From contig CAJUKF010000004.1 in the NCBI GenBank assembly GCA_910587355.1, forward strand, positions 27,632 to 91,631: a stretch of DNA of 64,000 bases. Direction: 5' to 3'. Below are positions 1 through 8,626 of the stretch, one piece after another; positions within the stretch are counted from its first letter, which is position 1, and every line of letters starts with the position of its first letter. Source of the DNA: an uncultured Muribaculaceae bacterium (GTDB taxonomy: Bacteria; Bacteroidota; Bacteroidia; Bacteroidales; Muribaculaceae). The notes below the pieces were generated by a model, which was not told the origin of the DNA, ran no database searches, and saw only the letters and a list, made by a program, of their open reading frames with translations. The translations under genes were made by a program, and so were the position numbers.

Positions 1-505
1 ATTCGAGTCCGAGCGACAGGGACAGGCGGTAGAGCGAGAGCATGTCTTTGGAGTTGTAATTCGACACCGTACAGCCGAAGCCTATGTCTTTCAGACCCAT
101 TTGTTTGAGGGTGAGCAGCGTGCGCAGACCGCGGTCAAAGCCTCCTTCGCGGCCTCGGAGCTCGTCGTTCTTGCGGCTGAGACCTTCTATGGAGATACGG
201 ATGCCTATGTTGGGAAACCGTTTGGCCAGCTCTATGACACGGTCTTCAAAATAGCCCGAGGTGGATATGACTATACGGTTGGTATGTCGGTAGCATTCCT
301 CTACAATCTCGGCGAGGTCTTCGCGTACGAAAGGCTCTCCGCCCGTGAGATTGATGAATTTGAGGCGAGGGAGCGAACGCAAATCCTCGGCTTTGATTTC
401 TTTGTCCTTGTCGGTCGGATTCTTCCATATATTGCACATCTGACACCGCATGGGGCATCGGTATGTAAGTATGATGGAAGCATCTGTGGGTTTGCGTACG
501 GTCAT
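1..505 (-). CDS. Radical SAM protein, N-terminal part (runs off window)
   Basis: The reverse strand from the ATG at 505 reads into the window edge without a stop (about 168 codons). Near residues 14-21 it carries the radical SAM cluster motif CxxxCxxC (CPMRCQMC), followed by the SAM-binding LTGGEPF stretch near residue 47, so it should bind a 4Fe-4S cluster and cleave S-adenosylmethionine. The very early cluster motif and the MCNIW context resemble the peptide-modifying or SPASM type of radical SAM proteins found next to glycan genes, but the C-terminal half that would settle this is missing. Its ATG overlaps the TGA of the upstream glycosyltransferase (ATGA), which suggests translational coupling and a shared operon. 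Confidence 0.85.
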   Translation of the reverse strand, partial: MTVRKPTDASIILTYRCPMRCQMCNIWKNPTDKDKEIKAEDLRSLPRLKFINLTGGEPFVREDLAEIVEECYRHTNRIVISTSGYFEDRVIELAKRFPNIGIRISIEGLSRKNDELRGREGGFDRGLRTLLTLKQMGLKDIGFGCTVSNYNSKDMLSLYRLSLSLGLE

Positions 506-1758
506 ATGTTGTGGTTGGTTTTTGCGGAGATGACTTGATTGAAAAGATTCATGAGAGAGTGATAATGCTCCTCGGGACTGTAAAGCGTCGTGATACGGCC
601 GAATGCTGTCTCGCCCATGCGCCGGGCGGCGTTGGCATTCTCGGCGAGTTCTGCTACACGGCGACGGAGAGCGGTGGCGTCTCCGGGAGTGAATGTAAGG
701 CCTGTGACACCATCGGCAACGAGTTCTTTGAGCGAACCCAAATTGCTTGCAATCACCGGCTTGGAGAAAGCAAAACTCTCAAGCACCGTGTTCGGAAAAT
801 TGTCGTACCATACCGAAGGCACGATTGTGGCCCGGCATGAAGAAAGATAAGTCGCTATTCTGTCAAAATCCATGCGTCCGAGGAATTCGATATTATGCCG
901 GCGCCCTTGGAGGCTCTTTTTTAATGTTTCCTCGTAGCCGTCGTTTGAGAAACCGATGATTTTGAGGCGGTATGGCGTATCTGCAAAAGCTTCGATGAGA
1001 GTCTTAAGGCCTTTTTCTTCCTGCAGGCGTCCTACATAAAGAAAATCGTCGCCGTAGACGGGAACTGCGACTGGCTCTTTAAGGTTGAAGAAAGTGGGTA
1101 TGTGGTTGAGTTTAGCCGCCGGTATGCCGTATTCGGCGAGTTTGCCTAAAGTGAAAGACGATGGAACGACGAAGGCATCGATTTTGTCTGTCACATGCAT
1201 TCTGTCGTGGAGCCATTTGGCCGAAGCCTTTATGGCGGAGTATACCGTAGAGCCGAGCACGCATTTGTTGCGCACGCAGCTCATGGGCTTGCCGTGGAGG
1301 CAGTCCTCGCATATGCCCTTGCCGTGCACATAGAAGATGGCAGCCGGACACATGTACTGGAAATCGCTGATGCGGTGTACTACGGGTATGCCGAGACTAC
1401 GCGCCGCATCGAGTATCGATGGGGATATTTTGTTGTGATACTGCAGGATATAGACTATATCGGGATGGGTGTCCTCAAGCAGCCGGCGGAACTTGCGGCG
1501 TGCCTCGAATGAATAGAACATCCGAGAGAAAGAGCGCAACACTGTCCGCGGAGTTTTGTGCGTATTGGCAAAATATTCTTCGTCGTCTACCGATTCGAGG
1601 AAATATTTCTCATATTCCGTAGCGAAATTTTTCGGACCCTTTACAGAAAACGGAATCACCTCATGCCCGTTGCGCTCCAATATCTCCTTGATATTGAAGT
1701 AGTAACGCTCGGGACCACCCGAAATGAAATATCTGTAGTTGACGAGTGCGATTTTCAT
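502..1758 (-). CDS. Glycosyltransferase family 4
   Basis: A 418-residue GT-B fold glycosyltransferase. The N-terminus MKIALVNYRYFISGGPERY has the usual acceptor-side glycine-rich loop, and the C-terminal half has the GT4 donor site: YVGRLQEEKGLKTLIEAF near residue 240 and an SVWYDNFPNTVLESFAFSKP block near residue 320 with the conserved glutamate. It probably transfers a nucleotide-activated sugar during surface polysaccharide or LPS assembly at the cytoplasmic membrane; donor and acceptor cannot be read from sequence. I chose the internal ATG at 1758 because the glycosyltransferase fold begins exactly there; a longer frame starts seven codons upstream. It overlaps the radical SAM gene by four bases. 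Confidence 0.88.
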   Translation of the reverse strand: MKIALVNYRYFISGGPERYYFNIKEILERNGHEVIPFSVKGPKNFATEYEKYFLESVDDEEYFANTHKTPRTVLRSFSRMFYSFEARRKFRRLLEDTHPDIVYILQYHNKISPSILDAARSLGIPVVHRISDFQYMCPAAIFYVHGKGICEDCLHGKPMSCVRNKCVLGSTVYSAIKASAKWLHDRMHVTDKIDAFVVPSSFTLGKLAEYGIPAAKLNHIPTFFNLKEPVAVPVYGDDFLYVGRLQEEKGLKTLIEAFADTPYRLKIIGFSNDGYEETLKKSLQGRRHNIEFLGRMDFDRIATYLSSCRATIVPSVWYDNFPNTVLESFAFSKPVIASNLGSLKELVADGVTGLTFTPGDATALRRRVAELAENANAARRMGETAFGRITTLYSPEEHYHSLMNLFNQVISAKTNHNI

Positions 1759-1839
1759 AATTAAGGTCCGTATCGGCATGAACGGAAGTGGAGGCTTCCA
1801 TTGCCTTATTATAAAACGGACTCAATTGTCAAATATTGT

Positions 1840-1864
1840 AAAAAGTGCGACGAATTTTGCGTCG
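1840..1864 (-). terminator. Weak intrinsic terminator after the DUF389 gene
   Basis: On the minus strand, downstream of the DUF389 stop, a 5-bp stem (CGACG/CGTCG, loop of seven) is followed by CAC and a run of five T. The stem is short, so this is a modest candidate. The rest of the 138-bp gap shows only an isolated ATGCA/TGCAT dyad. Confidence 0.35.
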
Positions 1865-1896
1865 GCCTCATTGTAATGCATCGCGTGCATCAGGGA

Positions 1897-3261
1897 TTAC
1901 ATCTCCACAATAGTGATTCGGGATATGTTGAGACGTGCCTGCAGATATTCGCTCAGTTTCTTGCGCTCTTCTTTCTTTAGGTTGTGCTTCACTTTTATGA
2001 GTGCTACGGCAGTGGTATCGTTATCAAGTGTGGCCGGGTTGGTCAGCACAGTCGATGATATGCCGATGCTGCTCACCGATGGGAAGAGCACCTTTATCTC
2101 CGGTGCCACTGCCGGGCCGTCGTCGAGCGTCGCCTTGCTCATGGCTATGACGTTTTCAAGCGAATCGATGCGGCTCTGCTGACGTGTGATTGTCGACTGA
2201 GCCAGACGGTATATGTCGTCGACCGACGGGCTGTATGCGTCTGTGCCCTTTGTCTGGGTCTTGTCGGAATTACCTCCCTGAATGAATATGAGATGGGTGC
2301 CTTCCAGACCGTAGAATTTGAGCTTGGGCGTGAGGGCGCCCCGCAGCGAATCAATCGGCAGAGTACGGCCAATCAGTGTGAGCGACAGATACTTTTTACC
2401 GTTCTCCGTATAAGCTTTCCTGTTGAGCACCTGAGTGTCAGGAAAAACGCATTCGGCGTGGATGAAATTGTCGGCATCTACCGTAAATTTATTTTGCCGG
2501 AGCATTCCGTAGGTGAGATAGATGCTCGGAAGCATGGTGAGAATGGCAAGTGCGTAGACGATGCGGCGTACGCGTGTGGCACGAGCACTGTCGGCGTTCG
2601 ACATGCCGTGGTATTTCATCAGCTTGACACCTATAAATGTGGCGAATGCTATGTAGATTGAGTTGATTATGAAGAGATACGACGCACCGAAGAAATAATT
2701 GAGCTGCCATGTGGCCAGACCGTAGCCGGCGGTACACAGAGGCGGCATGAGGGCCGTGGCTATGGCTACACCAGGAATTACATTGCCCTTGTTGGTGCTC
2801 CCGAGCGCTATGATGCCTGCACCGCCTCCGAAGAAGGCTATGAGCACATCGTAGATGGTGGGCGATGTACGGGCAAGCAGTTCGCTGTGCTGTTCGTTTA
2901 CGGGAGAGATGAGAAAATAGAGTGTAGCCGCTATTACCGAGAAGCCTGCGGCCATTACAAGATTGCGCAGACAGCGTTTGAGCAAATCGAAGTCATGTAT
3001 TCCTACGCCCAGCCCTATCCCGATAATAGGCCCCATAAGCGGTGATATAAGCATGGCGCCTATAATCACCGCTGTGGAATTTGTGTTAAGTCCGAGAGAG
3101 GCAATAAGAATGGCGAGAATCAGAATGAGGATATTCGTGCCTTTGAACGACACTCCCTCGCGTATGTTTGCCTCTGCTTCCTGCTGCGATACCAGCTGGC
3201 CCGACAGCGAGAAGTAGCTTACTATGAATTCGTAGATACGTGACCCGATATTTGGTTTCAT
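1897..3261 (-). CDS. DUF389 family membrane protein
   Basis: A 454-residue integral membrane protein of the DUF389 (TIGR00341-like) family. After a short cytoplasmic start, residues about 40-245 form a hydrophobic core of several transmembrane helices that includes the family hallmark with the serial GAMLISPLMGPIIGIG and the asparagine-rich LGLNTNST segment. The remaining C-terminal 200 residues are soluble and contain a predicted helical stretch (LAQSTITRQQSRIDSLENVI). The function of this family is not established; transport has been suggested. It lies 58 bp downstream of the FadL-like gene on the same strand, so cotranscription is possible but not demonstrated. Confidence 0.85.
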   Translation of the reverse strand: MKPNIGSRIYEFIVSYFSLSGQLVSQQEAEANIREGVSFKGTNILILILAILIASLGLNTNSTAVIIGAMLISPLMGPIIGIGLGVGIHDFDLLKRCLRNLVMAAGFSVIAATLYFLISPVNEQHSELLARTSPTIYDVLIAFFGGGAGIIALGSTNKGNVIPGVAIATALMPPLCTAGYGLATWQLNYFFGASYLFIINSIYIAFATFIGVKLMKYHGMSNADSARATRVRRIVYALAILTMLPSIYLTYGMLRQNKFTVDADNFIHAECVFPDTQVLNRKAYTENGKKYLSLTLIGRTLPIDSLRGALTPKLKFYGLEGTHLIFIQGGNSDKTQTKGTDAYSPSVDDIYRLAQSTITRQQSRIDSLENVIAMSKATLDDGPAVAPEIKVLFPSVSSIGISSTVLTNPATLDNDTTAVALIKVKHNLKKEERKKLSEYLQARLNISRITIVEM

Positions 3262-3319
3262 AAGAGCGAGGTGAAACGTGTCGTTTTAAGAATAACAACT
3301 ATCTCCCGAAAAAGTCGTT

Positions 3320-4726
3320 TCAGAAACTGTAGCTTACGCCGATAGAGGGCGAGAACGCGTGTAGCTTGTAGTCGGCTGTAAATGTCTGTTGCGTCTTGAA
3401 GCCCATCTGGTCAATCGTCTGCTGAGGATATCCGGCCTGGGTGAGCATGCCGATGACAGTGCTGCCGAGAACATCGTCGTAGGTGCAGGAGGCGTTTTTC
3501 ACACGCAGGCCTTCGATGTACATGAAACCGAAATCTATCGAGAGATTTTTGTAAGGACGGAATGAGAAGCCTACGGTGGGCTCGATTTTTGTGGTGCCGG
3601 GAGTCTCGGGATTGTAATATTCCTTGTCAATCGGCGATGTGTCAATCATCAGGCCGGCACGGATATCAAATCGGTCGGTGAGTGCATATTGGGCGCCGAG
3701 CGAATAGCACCATGAGTTGCTGTAATTCTTGGTGATATGCTGGTTGTATCCGGTGAGCTGCTCCGAAAGGAACTCGATGTCGAGGCTTTTGTATGCGTTC
3801 CAGCCCGTGAGGCGTGCGTCGAAGGCGAGCAGCAGCCGGTCTGCCGGCTTATAGCTGATGCCGAGACCAAATACCCACGGACAAGGCATCTCGGCTTTGA
3901 AATTCGCTTCGTTAATCAGCCCGAGGCTTGAGCCGAGAAGTTGCTCGGTAAGAGAGTTGGCATATCGTACGTATGCGCTGCCGGCATCGACCTTCATCAT
4001 CATTTTTGTGCGGAACGAGGCTCCGAGTGTGATTCGGTCGGTTACGTCATACATGGCGCCTATATTGAGACCTACGCTTATGTTTGCGTTGCCTTGCAGA
4101 TTTACTGATGCGGGAGTGGTATTGCCGAATGCAGGTGTCTCGGGCGGCACTTGTCCGAGTTGTTTGAGAAGACCGAGCGCGCGGTCGGTAGTCGCTGCCG
4201 ATACGAGACCCTTGTTGAGGTCGACGTTGCCCCATGTAATCATGGCGCCGGCGCCGATTGAGAGTTTCGGCGTGATGGCCCATGCGATAGTGGGCTGGAG
4301 GGTGAATGTCTTGAGTTTTACGTTCTGGTTGAGTACGGCGCCGGGCCAGTTGTCGGTCCAGTTGATTGACGAGCCGTAGGGAGTGTAGAGTGAAAGCCCT
4401 GCCTTGAGATTGTTGTAAATCGAGAAGGCGGCGTGTACGCCCAGAGGAGTGGCTATGTCATTGTCGGTTTTGTAGTCCTTGCCGTCGACAGTGGCCGTGC
4501 AGTGTGCGCTTATAGCTGTGAACGAGCCCGAGAGGTCGAGAGTGTGGTGCATGAACGCCATGCCGGCAGGATTGAAAAACATGCTTTCGGCACCGAGCTT
4601 CTGAGCGATGCCGGTGTGTCCCATGCCGATTTGACGGGCCGAGAGGGAATTGATTTGATAACCCTCTGCGGCAGCGGTGCCGGCAGAGAGGATAAGGGCG
4701 GCAAGAGCCGGAATAAGATGTCTCAT
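3320..4726 (-). CDS. OmpP1/FadL/TodX family outer membrane transporter
   Basis: A 468-residue outer membrane beta-barrel of the FadL family, which moves hydrophobic compounds such as fatty acids across the outer membrane. A Sec signal peptide covers residues 1-20 (cleavage after TAAA). The mature N-terminus EGYQINSLSARQIGMGHTG, followed by the FNPAGMAF motif, is the typical plug region of FadL relatives. The chain then shows alternating barrel strands and ends in a terminal phenylalanine (SIGVSYSF), the usual signal for barrel insertion. Substrate cannot be assigned. Bacteroidota commonly carry one or more such genes as housekeeping porins. Confidence 0.9.
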   Translation of the reverse strand: MRHLIPALAALILSAGTAAAEGYQINSLSARQIGMGHTGIAQKLGAESMFFNPAGMAFMHHTLDLSGSFTAISAHCTATVDGKDYKTDNDIATPLGVHAAFSIYNNLKAGLSLYTPYGSSINWTDNWPGAVLNQNVKLKTFTLQPTIAWAITPKLSIGAGAMITWGNVDLNKGLVSAATTDRALGLLKQLGQVPPETPAFGNTTPASVNLQGNANISVGLNIGAMYDVTDRITLGASFRTKMMMKVDAGSAYVRYANSLTEQLLGSSLGLINEANFKAEMPCPWVFGLGISYKPADRLLLAFDARLTGWNAYKSLDIEFLSEQLTGYNQHITKNYSNSWCYSLGAQYALTDRFDIRAGLMIDTSPIDKEYYNPETPGTTKIEPTVGFSFRPYKNLSIDFGFMYIEGLRVKNASCTYDDVLGSTVIGMLTQAGYPQQTIDQMGFKTQQTFTADYKLHAFSPSIGVSYSF

Positions 4727-4792
4727 AAATATCAGTTGAAATTTTATACTGCGCGGAAACCCTTAGCGCAGTTACAGATAAAAACGGCACGC

Positions 4793-5464
4793 TCAGCGTC
4801 TCTCGCCGAAAATCGCTGTGCCTATGCGTACGTGTGTGGAGCCTGCCTCGACAGCAAGCTGATAATCGTGGCTCATGCCCATCGAGAGTATGTCGAAGCC
4901 CCGCAAGTCTGGGCAGAGAGCGTCGATTTGTTTCTTGATGTCGGCTATGAGCCTGAAGTCGGCGGCTACGCGCGTGGTGTCGTCAGTGTTCGATGCCATG
5001 CCCATGATGCCGCAGATGTGAGTGGCTTTGAGCGAGTCGAAAGCTCTGCGTCGGAAGAAGTCGAGCATTTCATCGGGCAGAAAACCGAATTTCGTTTCTT
5101 CCCGGGCTACATGAACCTGAAGCAGCACGCGCGATACGATGCCTGCGCGGGCCGACTCTTCGTCGACAAGGCGCAGAAGCCGCTCGGAATCTATGCTTTC
5201 GATTAAGGCTATCCGGCGCGTGCCTACGAGGCGGCGCACCTTATTGGTCTGCAGATGACCTATAAAGTGCCACTGTATGTCGTCAGGAAGCGCCGTGATT
5301 TTGTCGCATAGCTCATTGATGCGGCTTTCACCGAAAATACGCTGTCCGGCATCATAGGCCTCGCGTACCGCGTCGGCCGGATGAAATTTGCTTACGGCGA
5401 CAAGCTCCACGCCTTGCGGAAGGGTGGAGCGGATTTCGCCGAGTGCCGTGCTTATGCCCGACAT
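4793..5464 (-). CDS. yggS: YggS-type pyridoxal phosphate homeostasis protein
   Basis: A 223-residue member of the YggS/PROSC family, a PLP-binding fold-type III barrel that buffers pyridoxal phosphate and affects amino-acid pools. The cofactor lysine is in VAVSKFHP near residue 25. Other family signatures are FGESRINEL, WHFIGHLQTNKVR near residue 70, and the C-terminal LSMGMSHDYQLAVEAGSTHVRIGTAIFG, which holds phosphate-binding residues. Length matches the family (about 220-230). It starts 4 bp after the DUF4494 gene ends, so the two are very likely one transcript. Confidence 0.93.
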   Translation of the reverse strand: MSGISTALGEIRSTLPQGVELVAVSKFHPADAVREAYDAGQRIFGESRINELCDKITALPDDIQWHFIGHLQTNKVRRLVGTRRIALIESIDSERLLRLVDEESARAGIVSRVLLQVHVAREETKFGFLPDEMLDFFRRRAFDSLKATHICGIMGMASNTDDTTRVAADFRLIADIKKQIDALCPDLRGFDILSMGMSHDYQLAVEAGSTHVRIGTAIFGERR

Positions 5465-5468
5465 GGTT

Positions 5469-5903
5469 TTATTCTACAACTTTCATTTTGTAGACGTCCA
5501 TAATCGGCGTCTCGTTGATAGACACGATTTCGTAGTCGGCCATAGTGCCTTTCATGCCTTCCTCGAAGCGTTCGAGAGCGTGGCGGAAGTTGGCTGCCTG
5601 CACCAGAATCTGTGAAATTGAACGCTTTTCGGCAGCTGTTTTTTCGTCAATCGTGATGAAAGCAACTTTCACCAGATACCAGCGGTCGCCGGTCTCGTCC
5701 CAGAAAATTTCGGCTATTTTTGTAGACTTGATTGCCGACACTGTGAACTCACCCGAGATGAAGGGTGTCTGCTCTTCGGTGATGCGGGCTTCGGCTTCGG
5801 TGAAGCTGAGAGCGTCTACAAGGTAGGGTTCGTTGACCTTCTTTGCAGCTCCGTTTTCCTGGAGTTTATCGTAGCGTACTTTACATTCAAACCAGTTGGA
5901 CAT
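5469..5903 (-). CDS. DUF4494 domain-containing protein
   Basis: A 144-residue soluble protein recognised as the Bacteroidota-specific DUF4494 family, whose function is unknown. No signal peptide or membrane segment is present. The protein is mixed alpha/beta and begins MSNWFECKVRYDKL, with a central FTEAEARITEE helix. Its 4-bp spacing to yggS points to a two-gene unit. A minus-strand -7 element (5953-5960) lies about 50 bp upstream. Confidence 0.8.
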   Translation of the reverse strand: MSNWFECKVRYDKLQENGAAKKVNEPYLVDALSFTEAEARITEEQTPFISGEFTVSAIKSTKIAEIFWDETGDRWYLVKVAFITIDEKTAAEKRSISQILVQAANFRHALERFEEGMKGTMADYEIVSINETPIMDVYKMKVVE

Positions 5904-5952
5904 ATCTTTGCTTGCTTGTTTACTGTTTTATATAATACTTTGTACCGAGGTG

Positions 5953-5960
5953 CAAAGGTA
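5953..5960 (-). promoter_or_regulatory. Probable -7 element for the DUF4494-yggS unit
   Basis: The minus strand reads TACCTTTG, matching the Bacteroidota -7 consensus TAnnTTTG. No convincing TTTG lies 19-21 nt upstream, so only half the promoter is clear. Transcription would start about 43 nt before the DUF4494 ATG. Confidence 0.45.
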
Positions 5961-5990
5961 CGATATTTATATTAAAAATACTGTATCTGA

Positions 5991-7412
5991 TTACCAGAAT
6001 CTGTTGTAGGCAATCAGGGCCGGAATCAGAATCATTACTAATCCAAAACAGAACCATTTAATCTTTCCCGACAGTTTTTCTTCGAAAGCAATGGCGCAAA
6101 TGCAAACCGCAATGCCCAAAAGGATGAAGAAAACAACCACAGTCCATACAAAGCCGGCGCTGTCCGTTACTTTGTCGCCCCAACTTCTGGAGTCTGGGAA
6201 ATGGTAGAAGTGGAGGTCGCTTATTCCTTCTGCCGCCGGTTTCCCGTAGAAGTAATTAGTTCCCCAGGGCTTTATATAGATAAAGTAACTCTCGTCATTG
6301 AATCTGGCCGTCATGACGACAGGGGTGTTCGAGAAATTCTTATAAATCCCGTCGCCTATGTGTCTGATGTTGCGTTGTAGCTCGGGGTCTTCTTGGCAGA
6401 TTCCGGCAAAGCGAGTGTTCTTGCCCTCGGTCAGGAAACGGTAAGATTCAACTTCCGGATTAATACCAATATATTTTGAACTGTAGGATTTGGCATTGCT
6501 TTTCCTGTCGGTTGTTTCAATAGCAAGTACAAGGTCTGCCGGCTTGTCAATAGGATTAAAATAGAGTTCTACGCCCTCGTCACCCTGCTCATTGGTGATG
6601 GTGACAACTTCTTTGATAATAGTACTGTCGTCAGGAACAGCAACTGGCGCCTGTGAAATAGCTTTTTCGCCCGGTGCCGGGGCTGTTGCGGGTTCGGATG
6701 TTTTATTTTCGATGGGGTCTCCCTGAGGCTCGCTGTTAAGTGAGGCAATATTGACGCATGATACAAACTGCCTTTCGTTGCCTGAAATATAGAAAATATT
6801 GAACGTGCTCGCTTTGACAGCAGACGCTATTTTCTGTTTGCATCGGGCAATCCAATGGTCGGTTTTCTCATCGGCCGGACGAGGAATTACCACGAAGCTT
6901 GTCGAAACAGTATACTCAAACGGCCTTTTGGCCCCATCGTAGGTCGCACGGGCGTACACATCGCATGTGGCAAAGTCGGAAGTGAGAGTGACACTTCCTA
7001 TGGGAACATCTGCAGCCGAGTATGAATAGATGATGTTATCGAGATAACGGAGTGCTATGTAGCCGTTGTCCGGGACAATTCGATAGTTTATTGTAGGCTG
7101 TAGTTCCAGCCCTTCTGCCTTTATACGGTATTGTAGCTGAAATTCGCGGACAGAGTGTTCGCTTGCATTGATGAATTCAGGAGAGAGAGGCAAACCGTTG
7201 AAGTCGCTGTCGGGAGTATCTGTACAGATGACCAGATACTGGGTGCCGTTGTTCTCGACATTTTCCGAACCGTAGACAATAGTCAGTTCACCTCCGCGCT
7301 GGTATACAAACTGGTAATAGGCGATGACTATGGCGCCTATAGCCAAAATGACTTCTAAGGTTTTGAGCGTGAAGATTCGCTTCAGCCATGTCAGCACTTT
7401 ATTATCTCTCAT
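5991..7412 (-). CDS. Membrane-anchored protein of unknown function
   Basis: A 473-residue protein I do not recognise. Starting at the ATG at 7412, it has an N-terminal transmembrane helix (residues about 15-37, LEVILAIGAIVIAYYQFVYQ), a large region of about 340 residues with beta-rich segments and a Pro/Ala/Glu-rich linker near residue 250, and two C-terminal helices (VVVFFILLGIAVCICAIAF and WFCFGLVMILIPALIAYNRFW). The longer frame upstream would overlap the SGNH hydrolase gene by 41 bp and adds a basic stretch with no membrane signal, so the internal start is preferred. Function cannot be inferred from neighbours. Confidence 0.7.
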   Translation of the reverse strand: MRDNKVLTWLKRIFTLKTLEVILAIGAIVIAYYQFVYQRGGELTIVYGSENVENNGTQYLVICTDTPDSDFNGLPLSPEFINASEHSVREFQLQYRIKAEGLELQPTINYRIVPDNGYIALRYLDNIIYSYSAADVPIGSVTLTSDFATCDVYARATYDGAKRPFEYTVSTSFVVIPRPADEKTDHWIARCKQKIASAVKASTFNIFYISGNERQFVSCVNIASLNSEPQGDPIENKTSEPATAPAPGEKAISQAPVAVPDDSTIIKEVVTITNEQGDEGVELYFNPIDKPADLVLAIETTDRKSNAKSYSSKYIGINPEVESYRFLTEGKNTRFAGICQEDPELQRNIRHIGDGIYKNFSNTPVVMTARFNDESYFIYIKPWGTNYFYGKPAAEGISDLHFYHFPDSRSWGDKVTDSAGFVWTVVVFFILLGIAVCICAIAFEEKLSGKIKWFCFGLVMILIPALIAYNRFW

Positions 7413-7446
7413 TGTGAATTGGATGAGTGGTTTACTACTGCCGTGT

Positions 7447-8592
7447 TTATTTACCCGTCTTGCGTTTTTCCGAAGCGTTGAGGTCAAGCAGAGGGGCCAG
7501 GACTGGATACAGTTTTTCGGCGTAGTATTTGAATCCGAGGTCGGTGAGATGTATGCCGTCTACGGTGCCGTCATCTTCCACGCCGTCAAGATTGACCGAG
7601 TCCACATAATAGAGATTGTCGGGCCGCTCGGCTTTCAGCTTCTCGTAGTTGCGGCGGTAAGCCCTGTTTTTTGCCGGCAGATAGTTGCGGAAGAAGGAAT
7701 CATAGCGTGCATACGGATAAATCGGACCTTCGACCATTACAATGGGTACGTCGGGCCTGAGGTCACGCAGTATCTTTACAAAACCGTATGTGAGTGTGTC
7801 GCACATCATCTCCGTGCAGTTGGGCACGGGGTCGAGCAGATAGACATCCACATCGGGAATCCGTGCCATGGCACGAGCCATGACGGAGTCCATTTTTCCC
7901 TCTCCGCTGAAACCGAGGTTGATTATTTCCGCATCGAGCATCCGCGAGAGTATGTTTGTGCTTGCCATGCCTGTGCGCGATGCACAGCCACCCTGAAGAA
8001 TGCTGGTGCCGTAAGCCACTATGCGGCGGTCTTTGTTTATTTTAGAGTAGTCACCGGGGGTGATTGCGGCTGTGCTGTCGATTTTCACCTCGAAATTCAT
8101 CACGCCGTCGTAGAGAGGCAGATAAATCATGTACTCTGTCATGCGGGTGGTGTCGAGGTTGCTCACGTATGTGGCTTCGCAGATTTTTTCTTCCTTATTG
8201 TTTACTTTCGGACGGTTGGTGTTTACATGACGCCATGCCGAGTCGCCTTCGAGAATATACAAATCGGAGCCTTTGAGGCCTGTGTCGGCTTCATGGAGCA
8301 TATGGCCGTCGGCCCACAGCTGGTAGCGCGTGCCGATGCGTGAAGAGTTTGTGGCAAAGCGTATGCCGATGCCTGCCGAGCATTGCTGCCGGTCCCACAA
8401 ATCGGGGCGAACGCTGTCTTTGAGCGCCAGCGGCAGACGCGAATAGGTGCGCTCGGTATCGTTGAAGCCCTTGTTGATTATGCGCAGTTGTTCTCCGTTG
8501 ACATATCGCCAGGGTTTCTCGGGCTTCTCTTCTGCCGCGAAGACCGACAGACAACACACCAGAGCAGCCAGGAGAGATGCTATGTGTTTCAT
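7447..8592 (-). CDS. Secreted SGNH/GDSL hydrolase
   Basis: A 381-residue probable esterase. Residues 1-19 form a signal peptide (MKHIASLLAALVCCLSVFA). An N-terminal beta-sandwich domain of the kind often preceding GDSL_3-type hydrolases spans about 30-170, followed by the SGNH core: nucleophile serine in YGTSILQGG, block II glycine in LGFSGEGKMD, block III asparagine in PVPNCTEMM, and the DGIHLTDLGF block with Asp and His. All four blocks are present, so it should be active, probably deacetylating carbohydrates in the periplasm or outside; the substrate is unknown. The internal ATG at 8592 is chosen because the signal peptide starts there. Confidence 0.85.
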   Translation of the reverse strand: MKHIASLLAALVCCLSVFAAEEKPEKPWRYVNGEQLRIINKGFNDTERTYSRLPLALKDSVRPDLWDRQQCSAGIGIRFATNSSRIGTRYQLWADGHMLHEADTGLKGSDLYILEGDSAWRHVNTNRPKVNNKEEKICEATYVSNLDTTRMTEYMIYLPLYDGVMNFEVKIDSTAAITPGDYSKINKDRRIVAYGTSILQGGCASRTGMASTNILSRMLDAEIINLGFSGEGKMDSVMARAMARIPDVDVYLLDPVPNCTEMMCDTLTYGFVKILRDLRPDVPIVMVEGPIYPYARYDSFFRNYLPAKNRAYRRNYEKLKAERPDNLYYVDSVNLDGVEDDGTVDGIHLTDLGFKYYAEKLYPVLAPLLDLNASEKRKTGK

Positions 8593-8626
8593 GATTTGGA
8601 CAGGGTTGTTTAAAGACAATTATAAT

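Noticed and set aside
1874..1892. ATGCA/TGCAT dyad as an operator
   Set aside because: A short isolated dyad just after the DUF389 stop, with no promoter next to it.
7324..8343. Plus-strand open frame of 339 codons over the SGNH hydrolase gene
   Set aside because: Antisense to a protein with a signal peptide and all four SGNH blocks; no domain of its own.
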